42,924 nucleotides of DNA from Aliivibrio_A kagoshimensis. Its GTDB lineage: Bacteria; Pseudomonadota; Gammaproteobacteria; Enterobacterales; Vibrionaceae. Location of the stretch: positions 1 through 42,924 of the forward strand of contig NZ_JAKJSQ010000034.1 in the NCBI RefSeq assembly GCF_050337105.1. Reading direction: 5' to 3'. This document shows positions 15,216 to 24,278 of the stretch, piece after piece. Position 1 is the first letter of the stretch; the number at the start of each line of letters is the position of its first letter. Made by a program: the position numbers and the translations under genes. Below the pieces are notes generated by a model. The model was not told where the DNA came from. It worked only from the letters and a program-made list of their open reading frames with translations, and did no database searches.

Positions 15216-15698
15216 TTATAGCCAACGTTTCACATTTTGAGTAAACGTCTCATAGTCGCTACCAAACAACGTTAACAGCGCTTTCTCTTCAACCGAAATT
15301 TGAAATCGATTCATGTAGAGCACAAAGAGTGGGGCAAAGCCGAGTGACAGCCAGTTGTTCAATACGATACCCCAGGCAAAAAGCAGAAAGAACAAACCAA
15401 CATACATTGGATTTCGGCTCACTTTATAAACGCCAGTGGTGACGAGTGTAGATGCTTCACTTGGCGTCGTAGGATTCACTGTCGTTTTAGCACTGCGAAA
15501 GTCTTTAACGCCTAAAATAGCAAAAATCCCGCCAATTCCAGCAATAATGGTGGGGGTGAGCCAGGTAACTGTTCCTGCTAACGTTAATGCAGGGACAAGG
15601 TTAGCGCCGAGCCACATTGCGGCACCAAATAGGAGTACTAATAAGAGCGGGGGGATCTTTAATTCAAGGAATTTCATTACGTGGTCCATAATTGTCAT
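15216..15698 (-). CDS. ICMT/PEMT-like membrane methyltransferase
   Basis: A 160-residue integral membrane protein of the isoprenylcysteine carboxyl methyltransferase-like family. It has about four hydrophobic helices. The C-terminal motif runs RNPMYVGLFFLLFAWGIVLNN, then EEKALLTLFGSDYETFTQNVKRWL, the SAM-binding signature shared by ICMT and phospholipid methyltransferases. Bacterial members have mostly unknown substrates; isoprenylcysteine itself is not expected. The true start is uncertain: ATGs at residues 1, 4 and 8 are all without a clear Shine-Dalgarno. The third (15677), giving MKFLELKIPPLLLV, is the most family-like. The gene is 35 bp behind the PAP2 gene, so a membrane-lipid role is plausible but inferred. 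Confidence 0.75.
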   Translation of the reverse strand: MTIMDHVMKFLELKIPPLLLVLLFGAAMWLGANLVPALTLAGTVTWLTPTIIAGIGGIFAILGVKDFRSAKTTVNPTTPSEASTLVTTGVYKVSRNPMYVGLFFLLFAWGIVLNNWLSLGFAPLFVLYMNRFQISVEEKALLTLFGSDYETFTQNVKRWL

Positions 15699-15733
15699 TT
15701 ATGGCTTTGAGTGTAATGCTTTTCTCTTGGGGA

Positions 15734-16456
15734 TCAACAGTCTCTCTTGTTTCTAGACCAATTAGGTAGCATGCAATAGAGAAATCCCGCTGAAATCATT
15801 GAAACAACAAGATCCAGAGGCCAATGCATACCTATCCAGATTCGACTATAACCGACTCCTACACCCCATAGAATCAACAGCGAAGTACTCAGGTATCTTT
15901 TTCGACTAAAAAGAAAACCGCCCCAAAAAACAATACAAACCGCAACGAAAATGGTGTGTCCAGAAGGCATGGAGTAGTTAGTTTCATCTCTCCAGCTCAT
16001 CAAACGCCACTCCGTGACACGACCTTCAGCACTGTCTACCGTCGACTGTTTACTGACATTATCGAGTTGATAAAAATCACTGACAGAATCAACCAACGCC
16101 AATTGATGTAGCTGACTCACATAAGGCCTCGGCACTTCAGTTACCTGTTTTAAGCCTGTTTTAATCGCAAAGCTTAACAGCAGTATCACTCCAAACTGCA
16201 CCCACAACTGCAGCGCCTCTTTTCGACTGCACCTTAACCATAAGGGCAGTAAGCAGAGCAGAGCGACTGTCAATAGAAACAGTTGCTTACCCGCAGACTC
16301 TGATAACCAATGAAAACCAAAACCCACCCAACGGTTCACTGGACCAGTAAAAACAGCCATCGGAAATGAGAAGGTGACAATAAGAAGTAAGGTGCTAAAT
16401 AGGGCGAGCACTTTCAAACCCGCCACCTTTTTTGTTAAAGAGAAATCAAGCATCAT
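15734..16456 (-). CDS. PAP2-family membrane phosphatase (PgpB-like)
   Basis: A 240-residue inner-membrane phosphatase with about six hydrophobic helices. All three PAP2 motifs are present in order: K-x6-RP as KQVTEVPRP (near 110), PSGH as SMPSGHT (near 164), and SR-x5-H-x3-D as SRIWIGMHWPLD (near 206). The family removes phosphate from lipid phosphates such as phosphatidylglycerol phosphate, undecaprenyl pyrophosphate or lipid A. The substrate cannot be told from the sequence. The ATG at 16456 is preceded by only a weak ribosome-binding site. It is followed 35 bp later by the ICMT-like gene and preceded by radA on the same strand. Confidence 0.85.
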   Translation of the reverse strand: MMLDFSLTKKVAGLKVLALFSTLLLIVTFSFPMAVFTGPVNRWVGFGFHWLSESAGKQLFLLTVALLCLLPLWLRCSRKEALQLWVQFGVILLLSFAIKTGLKQVTEVPRPYVSQLHQLALVDSVSDFYQLDNVSKQSTVDSAEGRVTEWRLMSWRDETNYSMPSGHTIFVAVCIVFWGGFLFSRKRYLSTSLLILWGVGVGYSRIWIGMHWPLDLVVSMISAGFLYCMLPNWSRNKRDC

Positions 16457-16543
16457 TAATACATCAACAGCCTAAACCGACTTATCATAAAGAGAAAGTT
16501 CGTGGCAATGTCAGAGTTCTGTTCTTTTTACTCAACAACGACT

Positions 16544-17920
16544 TTATAACTCATCAAACGCATCGATGGCTTCAGAGAGCTTCTTCACGCCATGAATTTG
16601 CATACCCGTAATGCCTCCTTTAGGCATATTGGCATGAGGAACAATCGCTTTTTTAAAACCATGCTTAAACGCTTCCATCAATCGCTCTTGCCCATTCGGT
16701 ACCGGTCTGATCTCTCCAGCTAATCCAACCTCTCCAAACACCACTACATTTTGAGGAAGTGCTCGATCTTTAAAGCTAGACAGCAGTGCCATTAACAGGG
16801 CTAAATCAGCTCCGGTTTCTGCAACTTTAACCCCGCCGACCACGTTCACAAACACATCTTGATCGGCCATTTGCAACCCACCGTGTTTGTGCAGAACCGC
16901 CAGTAGCATAGAGAGGCGATTTTGATCCAAACCTACAGATACCCGGCGTGGATTAGAGAGCTGCGAGTAGTCCACCAGCGCTTGAATCTCTACTAATAGA
17001 GGGCGTGTGCCTTCCCATACCACCATCACTGAGCTGCCAGAAGTCTCCTCTTCACCGCGAGATAAGAAGATAGCAGATGGGTTACTCACCTCTTTTAACC
17101 CTTGGCCAGTCATCGCAAACACCCCAAGCTCATTCACCGCTCCAAAACGGTTTTTATGGCTACGAAGTGTCCGGAATCGACTGTCGTTACTGCCATCTAA
17201 CATCACTGAGCAATCGATGCAATGCTCTAACACCTTAGGTCCTGCCAAGCTGCCATCTTTGGTTACATGGCCAACCATGAAGATCGCAACATTGTTTTGC
17301 TTGGCATATCGCGTAAGGGCTGACGCCGACTCTCTCACTTGAGCAACACTACCCGGAGCAGACTGAACATCTTCAACGTGCATCACCTGAATCGAGTCAA
17401 TAACAATAATTTTTGGTTGTTGTTTCGCGGCAATTTGGCAGATCTTTTCAACATTAGTTTCAGAGAGCATCTGCAATTTATCTTTCGGCAATCCCAGACG
17501 CTCAGCACGCATAGCAACCTGTTGTAGTGACTCTTCACCGGTAATATAAAGCGTAGACATACTTTTCGCTAACCAGCACATCGATTGCAGCAGCAGTGTA
17601 CTTTTACCTGCACCTGGGCTACCGCCGATTAATATCGAAGCGCCAGGCACTACACCACCCCCCAGAACTCTATCTAATTCTTTGAACCCACTACTAAACC
17701 TAGGGACGGCCTCAAGGTCAATGCTCGATAGGCTTTGTACTTGTGACTCCGCCGTGCCGGCATACCCTGAGAAACGCTCATTTCTTGCGACCTGAGGCGA
17801 GGCGGCTAGCCGAACTTCTGTAATGGTATTCCAAGCGGTGCAAGCGCTACATTGCCCTTGCCAGCGAGGAAAATCTGCCCCACAATCGTTACATACATAC
17901 GCACGTTTAACCTTAGCCAT
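16544..17920 (-). CDS. radA: DNA repair/recombination protein RadA
   Basis: A 458-residue RadA (Sms), the usual length. It has an N-terminal zinc finger with C10, C13, C24 and C27, a RecA-like core with Walker A GSPGAGKST, the RadA-specific KNRFG motif (HKNRFGAV), and a C-terminal Lon-protease-like domain. RadA is a hexameric DnaB-type helicase that drives branch migration in recombination and natural transformation. The frame is open 69 nt further upstream, but the ATG at 17920 gives the conserved start MAKVKRAYVCNDCGADFP. The neighbours serB and ytjB are the same as in E. coli, but plzD lies between radA and serB. Confidence 0.95.
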   Translation of the reverse strand: MAKVKRAYVCNDCGADFPRWQGQCSACTAWNTITEVRLAASPQVARNERFSGYAGTAESQVQSLSSIDLEAVPRFSSGFKELDRVLGGGVVPGASILIGGSPGAGKSTLLLQSMCWLAKSMSTLYITGEESLQQVAMRAERLGLPKDKLQMLSETNVEKICQIAAKQQPKIIVIDSIQVMHVEDVQSAPGSVAQVRESASALTRYAKQNNVAIFMVGHVTKDGSLAGPKVLEHCIDCSVMLDGSNDSRFRTLRSHKNRFGAVNELGVFAMTGQGLKEVSNPSAIFLSRGEEETSGSSVMVVWEGTRPLLVEIQALVDYSQLSNPRRVSVGLDQNRLSMLLAVLHKHGGLQMADQDVFVNVVGGVKVAETGADLALLMALLSSFKDRALPQNVVVFGEVGLAGEIRPVPNGQERLMEAFKHGFKKAIVPHANMPKGGITGMQIHGVKKLSEAIDAFDEL

Positions 17921-18114
17921 TACACACCATTTCCATCCACAATTATCATGAGATATTCTATAAATCATGATTTTTAAAATATCGATCACAGCATCAAATG
18001 TTAAATTATTATAACGTAATTAACACCGTTCAAAACCAACATGAATTATTACTCAATATTTTATCGGTGCTGTCGATACTATTCTTAATCACTTAATCAG
18101 AACTAGAAATTCTA

Positions 18115-20472
18115 ATGTTATCAGAAAAAATGCCACAAGAAGATTACCAATTCATCATTGAACAGCTGATCCCAGCTTTCGGTTCTGATGATTTTGAACT
18201 TACCCTGTCCCACATGACTGATGGTGAACACCCTTCTGTGCGCCTACTGGTAAAAATGGAATTAAAACGACTCATGGCACCTTGCAAACGACGAATCGAT
18301 CTTCGTGGGCGAGTACAAGGTGACTGCCGTGAGTATGTTATGGATGGTTTCTCTCACTGGCTAGACGATGTGGCGTTTAATACTTACCATAAAAGCATCA
18401 ACAAATATGGCAGCTACACCGTTGGCGTTTGGGAAGACTTAGTCAATACCCGCAACAACTTTAGAGTGATGCATGCTCAGAATAAATTTGCCCCAACGAA
18501 AGCACCAAAAGAGGACAAATCTTTTGACGTGAATTTCATTCGCTTTGGTCACTACCTCACACGCAAAGAGAATCGATTACAAATCTCAACCCAAGTTGAG
18601 ATCACCTTACCGAAAAAGCAAGAAATTCATGGTATAAGCAGTGATTTATCGCCATCAGGTGCCAAAATAAAAGTGCCTACTGCATTTGATTATGGGTTGG
18701 GTCAAATTGTAGAGATTAGCTTCCCAGCGCTCTCTAAAGAGACAGGACTGGCGGCGCTTAACCACAAACTTGAGTACCGCATCATAGGCATTGATGACTG
18801 CAATCAAAGTGACAGTTTTAAATGGTTAAGAATCAAACTTGAATCGGATCCTGAGATTATTCATCAAGCGATTGATATCAAGCTGAAGGGAACTCGTCGA
18901 AAAGCGCGCCACGACAACCAAGACAAAATTTTAGCCACCCGCACCAAAGCGTATGAATATAGTTATTTAAAGAACAGCACCCACCTCCCGCTGTTCTTTG
19001 CTGGCAACGAAATGAAATACGCCATGCTTTCTGATAATAATCAGGAGCTCTGGCACTATTGGCACGATGAGAAAAATCAACCTGTTCTCAAGCAACTGCT
19101 TAATGAAGAACGAATGTCTAACCTGACCAAGCCTGGGTTACAATTTAGTCGTACTTTTATCTACTGTTTTTATCATGAGTTTAAAAAACGCAAGTTGTTC
19201 TACTCAATGGCGACCCCTGAGGCCAGTTATGAAGAGCGACAACTCTTCTGGCATTTCGGTGCAAAAAGAGACAATTGGAAAGTATTAAAGCTCTCTGTTT
19301 ATGAGTTAAACAGCTCTGATATAGAGCATTTACAGTCCGTCGCACCAGAGATGGACGACGACGAAAAACATCTAACCCATATGGGGATCATTCAAGAGAT
19401 AAGCCTTCCTGAAACTCAAGAAGATTTTCTGGCAGGAACCAGTTTTGGCAGTGCCACCAAAGAGCTTGAGAAGTATCGCCACCCATTCTCTGACAAGTGC
19501 AAAGCAAAAGCGTTAATCTTGAACCTTAAGAGTCACCGTTGTGAACCGCGCTTTTTTTATGATACGCCGATCATGATCTCGCATCCTGACTTTGGCACTA
19601 TTGAAGCGAACAGCATCGACTTTTCAGCCCGAGGGTTGAATATCCAGACTCAAAAGCCGGTTCCACTGCACTACAATCAAGAAGTGAAGATCAGTTTTCC
19701 ACAGTTTCAAAAACAACATAAGAGTGTGGCATTAACAAGCATCCCTTATACGATTAAGCGCTTGTCTCCAGACTCAATGAACGTACAGTTGATTAACTCC
19801 ATTTCTGATCGCGAATCAAAAACAGAGGCTTTCTTACAACGCCTTATTAAACATAACCTTAACAAGCTCACTCATGATTATGAGAACTACCCGTCGGTTG
19901 AGTTTGTTGAGTCGTTGAATAAAATGATCTTATCGAAACTCGATAGTGTGCCCTTCTTTATTGAAAAGAATGGATACCGTATATTGCCTAGAGCGATTGC
20001 AGGTAACTTTCCGCTTATGCCAATCTATAAGCTGTTTAAAAAGCGTTGTAGCGACAATATCTTCACCGCTGAACATATCTTCAACTCCAAAAATAAGCAT
20101 TTGATCTCAGACTCTCTAAAAAAGTGTGCTCCATCAAAACCTTGCTTAACTGAGATGTATGTTGCTGTCTCAATCATGGATGATCAAGTCACCGCGATAA
20201 AAGCAAAACTGCTCAGTGACTTTGACTCCATTGAAGAGCGTGTTCAGTTTATCCAGATCGCCAAAGATGTTGGGGAGTTCTTTGCACTGCGCATTTCAAT
20301 CAGTACCATTCAATCTGCAGCCACGGCATTGATTGAAAAGGAGATCAACGAGCTGGCTCAAGGTTCCATGCACCACGCGGTGTCGGTTGAGAATGAATTT
20401 ACCTCGTTAGTTGGCAGCGGGGAGATTTACGATATTACTGATGAGGTATTGATTCGATTGGAGCAGAGTTAA
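18115..20472 (+). CDS. plzD: Large protein with two PilZ domains (PlzD-like c-di-GMP receptor)
   Basis: A 785-residue cytoplasmic protein resembling Vibrio PlzD. Two PilZ c-di-GMP-binding domains are visible. Domain 1 has the arginine motif RKENR (residues 150-154) and DLSPSG (177-182). Domain 2 has RCEPR (475-479) and DFSARG (502-507). Both keep the RxxxR and DxSxxG residues needed to bind c-di-GMP. The remaining about 500 residues match no family I can name. In V. cholerae, PilZ proteins of this set affect motility, biofilm and virulence. The position between radA and serB fits the V. cholerae arrangement as I remember it. No Shine-Dalgarno is visible before the ATG. A diguanylate cyclase is encoded 20 kb away. 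Confidence 0.85.
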   Translation: MLSEKMPQEDYQFIIEQLIPAFGSDDFELTLSHMTDGEHPSVRLLVKMELKRLMAPCKRRIDLRGRVQGDCREYVMDGFSHWLDDVAFNTYHKSINKYGSYTVGVWEDLVNTRNNFRVMHAQNKFAPTKAPKEDKSFDVNFIRFGHYLTRKENRLQISTQVEITLPKKQEIHGISSDLSPSGAKIKVPTAFDYGLGQIVEISFPALSKETGLAALNHKLEYRIIGIDDCNQSDSFKWLRIKLESDPEIIHQAIDIKLKGTRRKARHDNQDKILATRTKAYEYSYLKNSTHLPLFFAGNEMKYAMLSDNNQELWHYWHDEKNQPVLKQLLNEERMSNLTKPGLQFSRTFIYCFYHEFKKRKLFYSMATPEASYEERQLFWHFGAKRDNWKVLKLSVYELNSSDIEHLQSVAPEMDDDEKHLTHMGIIQEISLPETQEDFLAGTSFGSATKELEKYRHPFSDKCKAKALILNLKSHRCEPRFFYDTPIMISHPDFGTIEANSIDFSARGLNIQTQKPVPLHYNQEVKISFPQFQKQHKSVALTSIPYTIKRLSPDSMNVQLINSISDRESKTEAFLQRLIKHNLNKLTHDYENYPSVEFVESLNKMILSKLDSVPFFIEKNGYRILPRAIAGNFPLMPIYKLFKKRCSDNIFTAEHIFNSKNKHLISDSLKKCAPSKPCLTEMYVAVSIMDDQVTAIKAKLLSDFDSIEERVQFIQIAKDVGEFFALRISISTIQSAATALIEKEINELAQGSMHHAVSVENEFTSLVGSGEIYDITDEVLIRLEQS

Positions 20473-20493
20473 CCTCTGCCCTCTTTTACTCTG

Positions 20494-21474
20494 CTAGGCT
20501 CTTTTTTGCCAACTCAGTTTTCCAGACAATAGCAGTGACGCCGATAAGATACACAGCACACCACCAAGGCCTGCCACTCGTATGGCTGCTTGCGCCTGCT
20601 GTTCGACTTTAGGTTTGGCATGATAGGCGATACCAAGGCCTGCGGCGTTCATCATGATGAGATCGTTTGCACCATCTCCCACGGCCACCGTATTCTCGGT
20701 TTCAATATCATACTGCTCCGCTAGCTCAATTAAGATCTCCGCTTTGGTTTGCGCGCAGACAACCTCTCCTAACACTTTACCAGTCAACTTCCCATCCACA
20801 ATTTCTAGCGTGTTCGATTGAGCAAAATCGAGTTCAAGCATCTGTTTAAGATGATCAGAGAAATAGGTAAAGCCCCCTGAGGCGATAGCCGTTTTCCAAC
20901 CTAGGGCTTTCATGGTTTTCACCAACTCTCTTAGTTCCGGCATTAATGGGATGTTATCTCTAACTTGCTCTAAAATGGCTTCATCAGCGCCAGCCAATGC
21001 ACCAACGCGTTGATGTAGGCTCTGTGCAAAGTCTAACTCTCCCTGCATAGCACGCTCGGTAACTTCAGCGACTTGCTCTCCAACACCCGCTAATGTGGCA
21101 ATTTCATCAATACATTCGATTTGAATGGCGGTAGAGTCCATATCCATTAACAACAACCCGGGTTGCGACAGGTCAGGAAAGGCATGGATTTCAGCAAAAT
21201 CTATCCCTAGTCGTATCAGAATATGACGGTGGGCCTCGGTTAAGGTCCCTGCCATAGCAGCTACATCATAATGGCCTACTTTCCAGCAATCCATAATCGG
21301 AGTCGATTCACCAACATAGTTATCAATGGTATTAAAATTTTCGACCGTTAGCTGCGTGGCAAAAACTATCCAGCCTGCGGCTCTTTTCTCTTGAATGGCG
21401 TAGGAGAGTATTTCTGGGAAATGCGTTAAAAGAGTGGTGTGTCGTCTTATTGAAAGAGACGGAATACTGTCCAT
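20494..21474 (-). CDS. serB: Phosphoserine phosphatase
   Basis: A 326-residue HAD-family enzyme that hydrolyses L-phosphoserine, the last step of serine synthesis. The catalytic motif DMDST (D111 nucleophile, D113 acid/base) is followed by IECIDEIA. Motif II is SGGFTYFSD and motif III GDGANDLIMMNAAGLGIAYHAKP. The N-terminal about 100 residues are the regulatory segment seen in gammaproteobacterial SerB. E. coli SerB has 322 residues. It converges with plzD (21 bp between stops) and is divergent from ytjB. Confidence 0.95.
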   Translation of the reverse strand: MDSIPSLSIRRHTTLLTHFPEILSYAIQEKRAAGWIVFATQLTVENFNTIDNYVGESTPIMDCWKVGHYDVAAMAGTLTEAHRHILIRLGIDFAEIHAFPDLSQPGLLLMDMDSTAIQIECIDEIATLAGVGEQVAEVTERAMQGELDFAQSLHQRVGALAGADEAILEQVRDNIPLMPELRELVKTMKALGWKTAIASGGFTYFSDHLKQMLELDFAQSNTLEIVDGKLTGKVLGEVVCAQTKAEILIELAEQYDIETENTVAVGDGANDLIMMNAAGLGIAYHAKPKVEQQAQAAIRVAGLGGVLCILSASLLLSGKLSWQKRA

Positions 21475-21602
21475 ATACTAAAATCCATATCAGTGTGCTA
21501 AACGCTGCCCTATTGCATTTTGGGCGAGCAAGTCTCACTATACTAGCAAATTATAAATTAGTAGTGGCCCTTTTTTACTCTCGACTCTGCCCACAACAAT
21601 AA

Positions 21603-22211
21603 GTGAATCCGACTATGTTTTCTTGGCGAAACCTAATTAAAGCTCTGCTAGTTACTGCTATTTTAGCAGTATTTGTTACAGTTTTAAGTAACAGCTCGCT
21701 GATAAGCCAGAGTAATGAAAAAATTCAAAACAAACAAATTCAGTCACTTTCTCGGATTTTAATCAAACAAGCGGCGTTGAGCTCTAGTGATTACGTGGTC
21801 AACGAAGAGCAAGATAAGCTTCTTAAATTGGCACAACAGTTAACTAAAGATAACTTAATCTTTGATGTGACCGTATATAACGCAGAAGGCATTAAGTTAG
21901 CAGCCAGTAATAATGCTCTGACTATCAGTCAAATATTGGGCCTTCATACTCCCCTTTCTGTGGCTAACATAGGTCGAGAGCAACTTATAGAACCTATCCT
22001 GCATGAGAATAACCTGGTGGGATTTGTACGAGTTACTTTTGAGAAGAGTAAACTGACCGCCTTTGCAAATCATCACTATCGTAAAAGTGATCGTTTGATG
22101 TACAGCATGCTAATTATGAGCCTACTCTGTGGTATGGCGATTGTGTTTCTATTTAGACGTCGTGCCAGTACTCCACCACTCTCCAGCTTTTTCCTTACCC
22201 TGAAGAAATAA
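21603..22211 (+). CDS. ytjB: AhpA/YtjB (Smp) family membrane protein
   Basis: A 202-residue protein with an N-terminal transmembrane helix (about 12-32), a periplasmic domain of about 130 residues, and a second helix (about 163-183) before a short basic tail. The domain pattern (LSRILIKQAAL, then LAQQLTKDNLIFDVTVYNAEGIKLAAS) matches E. coli Smp/YtjB, which also lies divergent from serB. The function is not firmly known. The start is GTG at 21603; an ATG 12 nt downstream is equally possible. The gene converges with the deo cluster at a shared terminator. Confidence 0.75.
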   Translation: MNPTMFSWRNLIKALLVTAILAVFVTVLSNSSLISQSNEKIQNKQIQSLSRILIKQAALSSSDYVVNEEQDKLLKLAQQLTKDNLIFDVTVYNAEGIKLAASNNALTISQILGLHTPLSVANIGREQLIEPILHENNLVGFVRVTFEKSKLTAFANHHYRKSDRLMYSMLIMSLLCGMAIVFLFRRRASTPPLSSFFLTLKK

Positions 22212-22241
22212 AAAAAGGAGATGAATCATCATCTCCTTTTC
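22212..22241. terminator. Bidirectional terminator between ytjB and deoD
   Basis: AAAAGGAGATGA pairs with TCATCTCCTTTT around ATCA. The A-run on one side and T-run on the other can terminate both convergent transcripts. Confidence 0.85.
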
Positions 22242-22264
22242 GTTTCACTTTTTAAGCAGTGAAC

Positions 22265-22984
22265 TTATTCAGCGTCGCCTAGCAATACTGAATCTAGTGC
22301 AATTTCCATCATGTCGTTGAACGTAGTTTGACGCTCATCAGCGGTCGTTTGCTCACCGGTTTTAATGTGATCAGAAACAGTACAGATAGTCAGTGCTTTT
22401 GCGCCGTATTCAGCAGCAACACCGTAGATACCAGCCGCTTCCATTTCAACACCAACAATGCCGTATTTTTCCATCACTTTAAACATATCAGGATCAGGTG
22501 TGTAGAACAGTTCAGCAGAGAAGATGTTACCAATAACCACTGGAATACCTTTAGCTTTTGCTGCTTCTTGTGCGTTACGCACCATGTCAAAATCAGCAAT
22601 CGCTGCAAAGTCATGATCTTTAAAACGCATACGGTTTACTTTAGAGTCAGTACTTGCTCCCATACCGATAACGACATCACGCAATTTAATATCATCACGT
22701 ACTGCGCCACAGCTGCCTACACGAATCAGTTTTTTCACACCAAAGTCTTTGATAAGCTCTGTTGCGTAAATTGAGCAAGATGGGATACCCATTCCGTGGC
22801 CCATTACTGAGATTTTACGACCTTTGTAAGTACCAGTAAAACCAAGCATGCTACGAACGTTACACACCTCTTTCACGTCTTGTAAAAAAGTTTCTGCAAT
22901 ATATTTAGCACGCAGTGGATCACCAGGCATCAGTACTACGTCAGCAAAATCGCCCATTTCAGCATTAATATGTGGAGTTCCCAT
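22265..22984 (-). CDS. deoD: Purine nucleoside phosphorylase, DeoD type
   Basis: A 239-residue hexameric phosphorylase that cleaves purine (deoxy)ribonucleosides with phosphate. It contains MPGDPLRAKYIAETFL, the phosphate-binding region RVGSCGA, and VEMEAAGIY, which contacts the ribose. SDH near residue 204 provides the base-binding aspartate. The length equals E. coli DeoD. It is the last of deoCABD, 63 bp after deoB, and ends at the shared terminator. Products feed deoB. Confidence 0.95.
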   Translation of the reverse strand: MGTPHINAEMGDFADVVLMPGDPLRAKYIAETFLQDVKEVCNVRSMLGFTGTYKGRKISVMGHGMGIPSCSIYATELIKDFGVKKLIRVGSCGAVRDDIKLRDVVIGMGASTDSKVNRMRFKDHDFAAIADFDMVRNAQEAAKAKGIPVVIGNIFSAELFYTPDPDMFKVMEKYGIVGVEMEAAGIYGVAAEYGAKALTICTVSDHIKTGEQTTADERQTTFNDMMEIALDSVLLGDAE

Positions 22985-23047
22985 TTTTTATTCCTTATTA
23001 AATTCAGTATTAAACGTTCTAATAAACAGTTCTATTGTCTGGTGTTA

Positions 23048-24268
23048 CTATAAGAATGAGCGACCGTAGTCCATCTTAGAGGTACCAAAATATTCAGCTA
23101 AGCTTTGTCCGATATCCGCAAAAGATTCTCTGCGACCTAACGAGCCAGCTTTGATTTTTTCACCGTAAACCATCACAGGGATGTGTTCACGAGTATGGTC
23201 GCTACCAGGCCACGTTGGATCACAGCCATGGTCAGCGGTTAAAATCAACACATCATCCTCTTTTAGCATTGCGAGGATTTCAGGCAGACGACCATCAAAA
23301 TACTCTAATGCTGCCGCATAGCCCGCCACATTACGACGGTGCCCATAGGCAGAATCGAAATCAACAAAGTTAGTAAAGACCAGTGAGTTATCACCTGCTT
23401 GTGTGATCTCTTCTTTAGTGGCATCGAACAGTGCTTCAATGCCAGTTGCTTTTATCTTTTTAGTAATACCGCAACCTGCGTAGATATCAGAGATCTTACC
23501 GACAGAGATAACCTCTCCGTTTTTCTCTTCTACCAGCTTCTGTAATACGGTAATTGACGGTGGCTCAACAGAGAGATCACGGCGGTTACCGGTACGCTCA
23601 AATTCACCCACTTTGTTACCAATAAATGGGCGGGCAATCACTCGACCAATATTGTAGTCTTCAAGCTCTTCACGCACGATCTGACACAGCTCTAATAGGT
23701 TATCTAGGCCGTAAGTCTCTTCATGACAAGCGATTTGGAACACCGAATCTCCAGAGGTATAGAAGATAGGTTTCCCTGTTGCCATGTGCTCTTCAGCTAA
23801 ATCATCAAGCACTTGTGTACCTGAAGCGTGACAGTTTCCTAAGAAACCCGGAAGGTTTGCACGTTTAACAATCCTCTCAAGTAGCTCAGGTGGGAAGCTG
23901 TTGGTTAGGTCAGTAAAGTACCCCCAATCAAACAGTACGGGTACACCGGCGATTTCCCAGTGTCCAGATGGCGTATCTTTGCCCGAAGAGAGCTCAGCCG
24001 CATGCCCGTAAGCACCGATGATCTCAGCATCAGCGTCTAAGCCAATAGGGAAGTTGCCTGTCGACTCTTGCCCTAACTTACCTAAACCAAGACGTGAAAG
24101 GTTAGGTAGGGTCAGTGGTCCGCTTCGGTCTGCGTTGTCAGCTTTGCCTTCAGCACAGTGTTGAGCAATATGACCTAGGGTATCAGAGCCAACATCACCA
24201 AACTTATCCGCGTCGGCGGTAGCGCCAACACCAAATGAATCTAAAACTAAAATAATTGCGCGTTTCAT
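23048..24268 (-). CDS. deoB: Phosphopentomutase
   Basis: A 406-residue alkaline-phosphatase-superfamily mutase that converts (deoxy)ribose 1-phosphate to the 5-phosphate, linking the phosphorylases DeoA and DeoD to the aldolase DeoC. The N-terminal metal/nucleophile region is VLDSFGVGATADADKFGDVGSDTLGH, the catalytic-threonine region is SSGKDTPSGHWE, and the C-terminal metal site is LTADHGCDPTWPGSDHTREHIP. The length agrees with E. coli (407). It begins 10 bp after the deoA stop. Confidence 0.95.
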   Translation of the reverse strand: MKRAIILVLDSFGVGATADADKFGDVGSDTLGHIAQHCAEGKADNADRSGPLTLPNLSRLGLGKLGQESTGNFPIGLDADAEIIGAYGHAAELSSGKDTPSGHWEIAGVPVLFDWGYFTDLTNSFPPELLERIVKRANLPGFLGNCHASGTQVLDDLAEEHMATGKPIFYTSGDSVFQIACHEETYGLDNLLELCQIVREELEDYNIGRVIARPFIGNKVGEFERTGNRRDLSVEPPSITVLQKLVEEKNGEVISVGKISDIYAGCGITKKIKATGIEALFDATKEEITQAGDNSLVFTNFVDFDSAYGHRRNVAGYAAALEYFDGRLPEILAMLKEDDVLILTADHGCDPTWPGSDHTREHIPVMVYGEKIKAGSLGRRESFADIGQSLAEYFGTSKMDYGRSFL

Positions 24269-24278
24269 ACCTTTCTCC

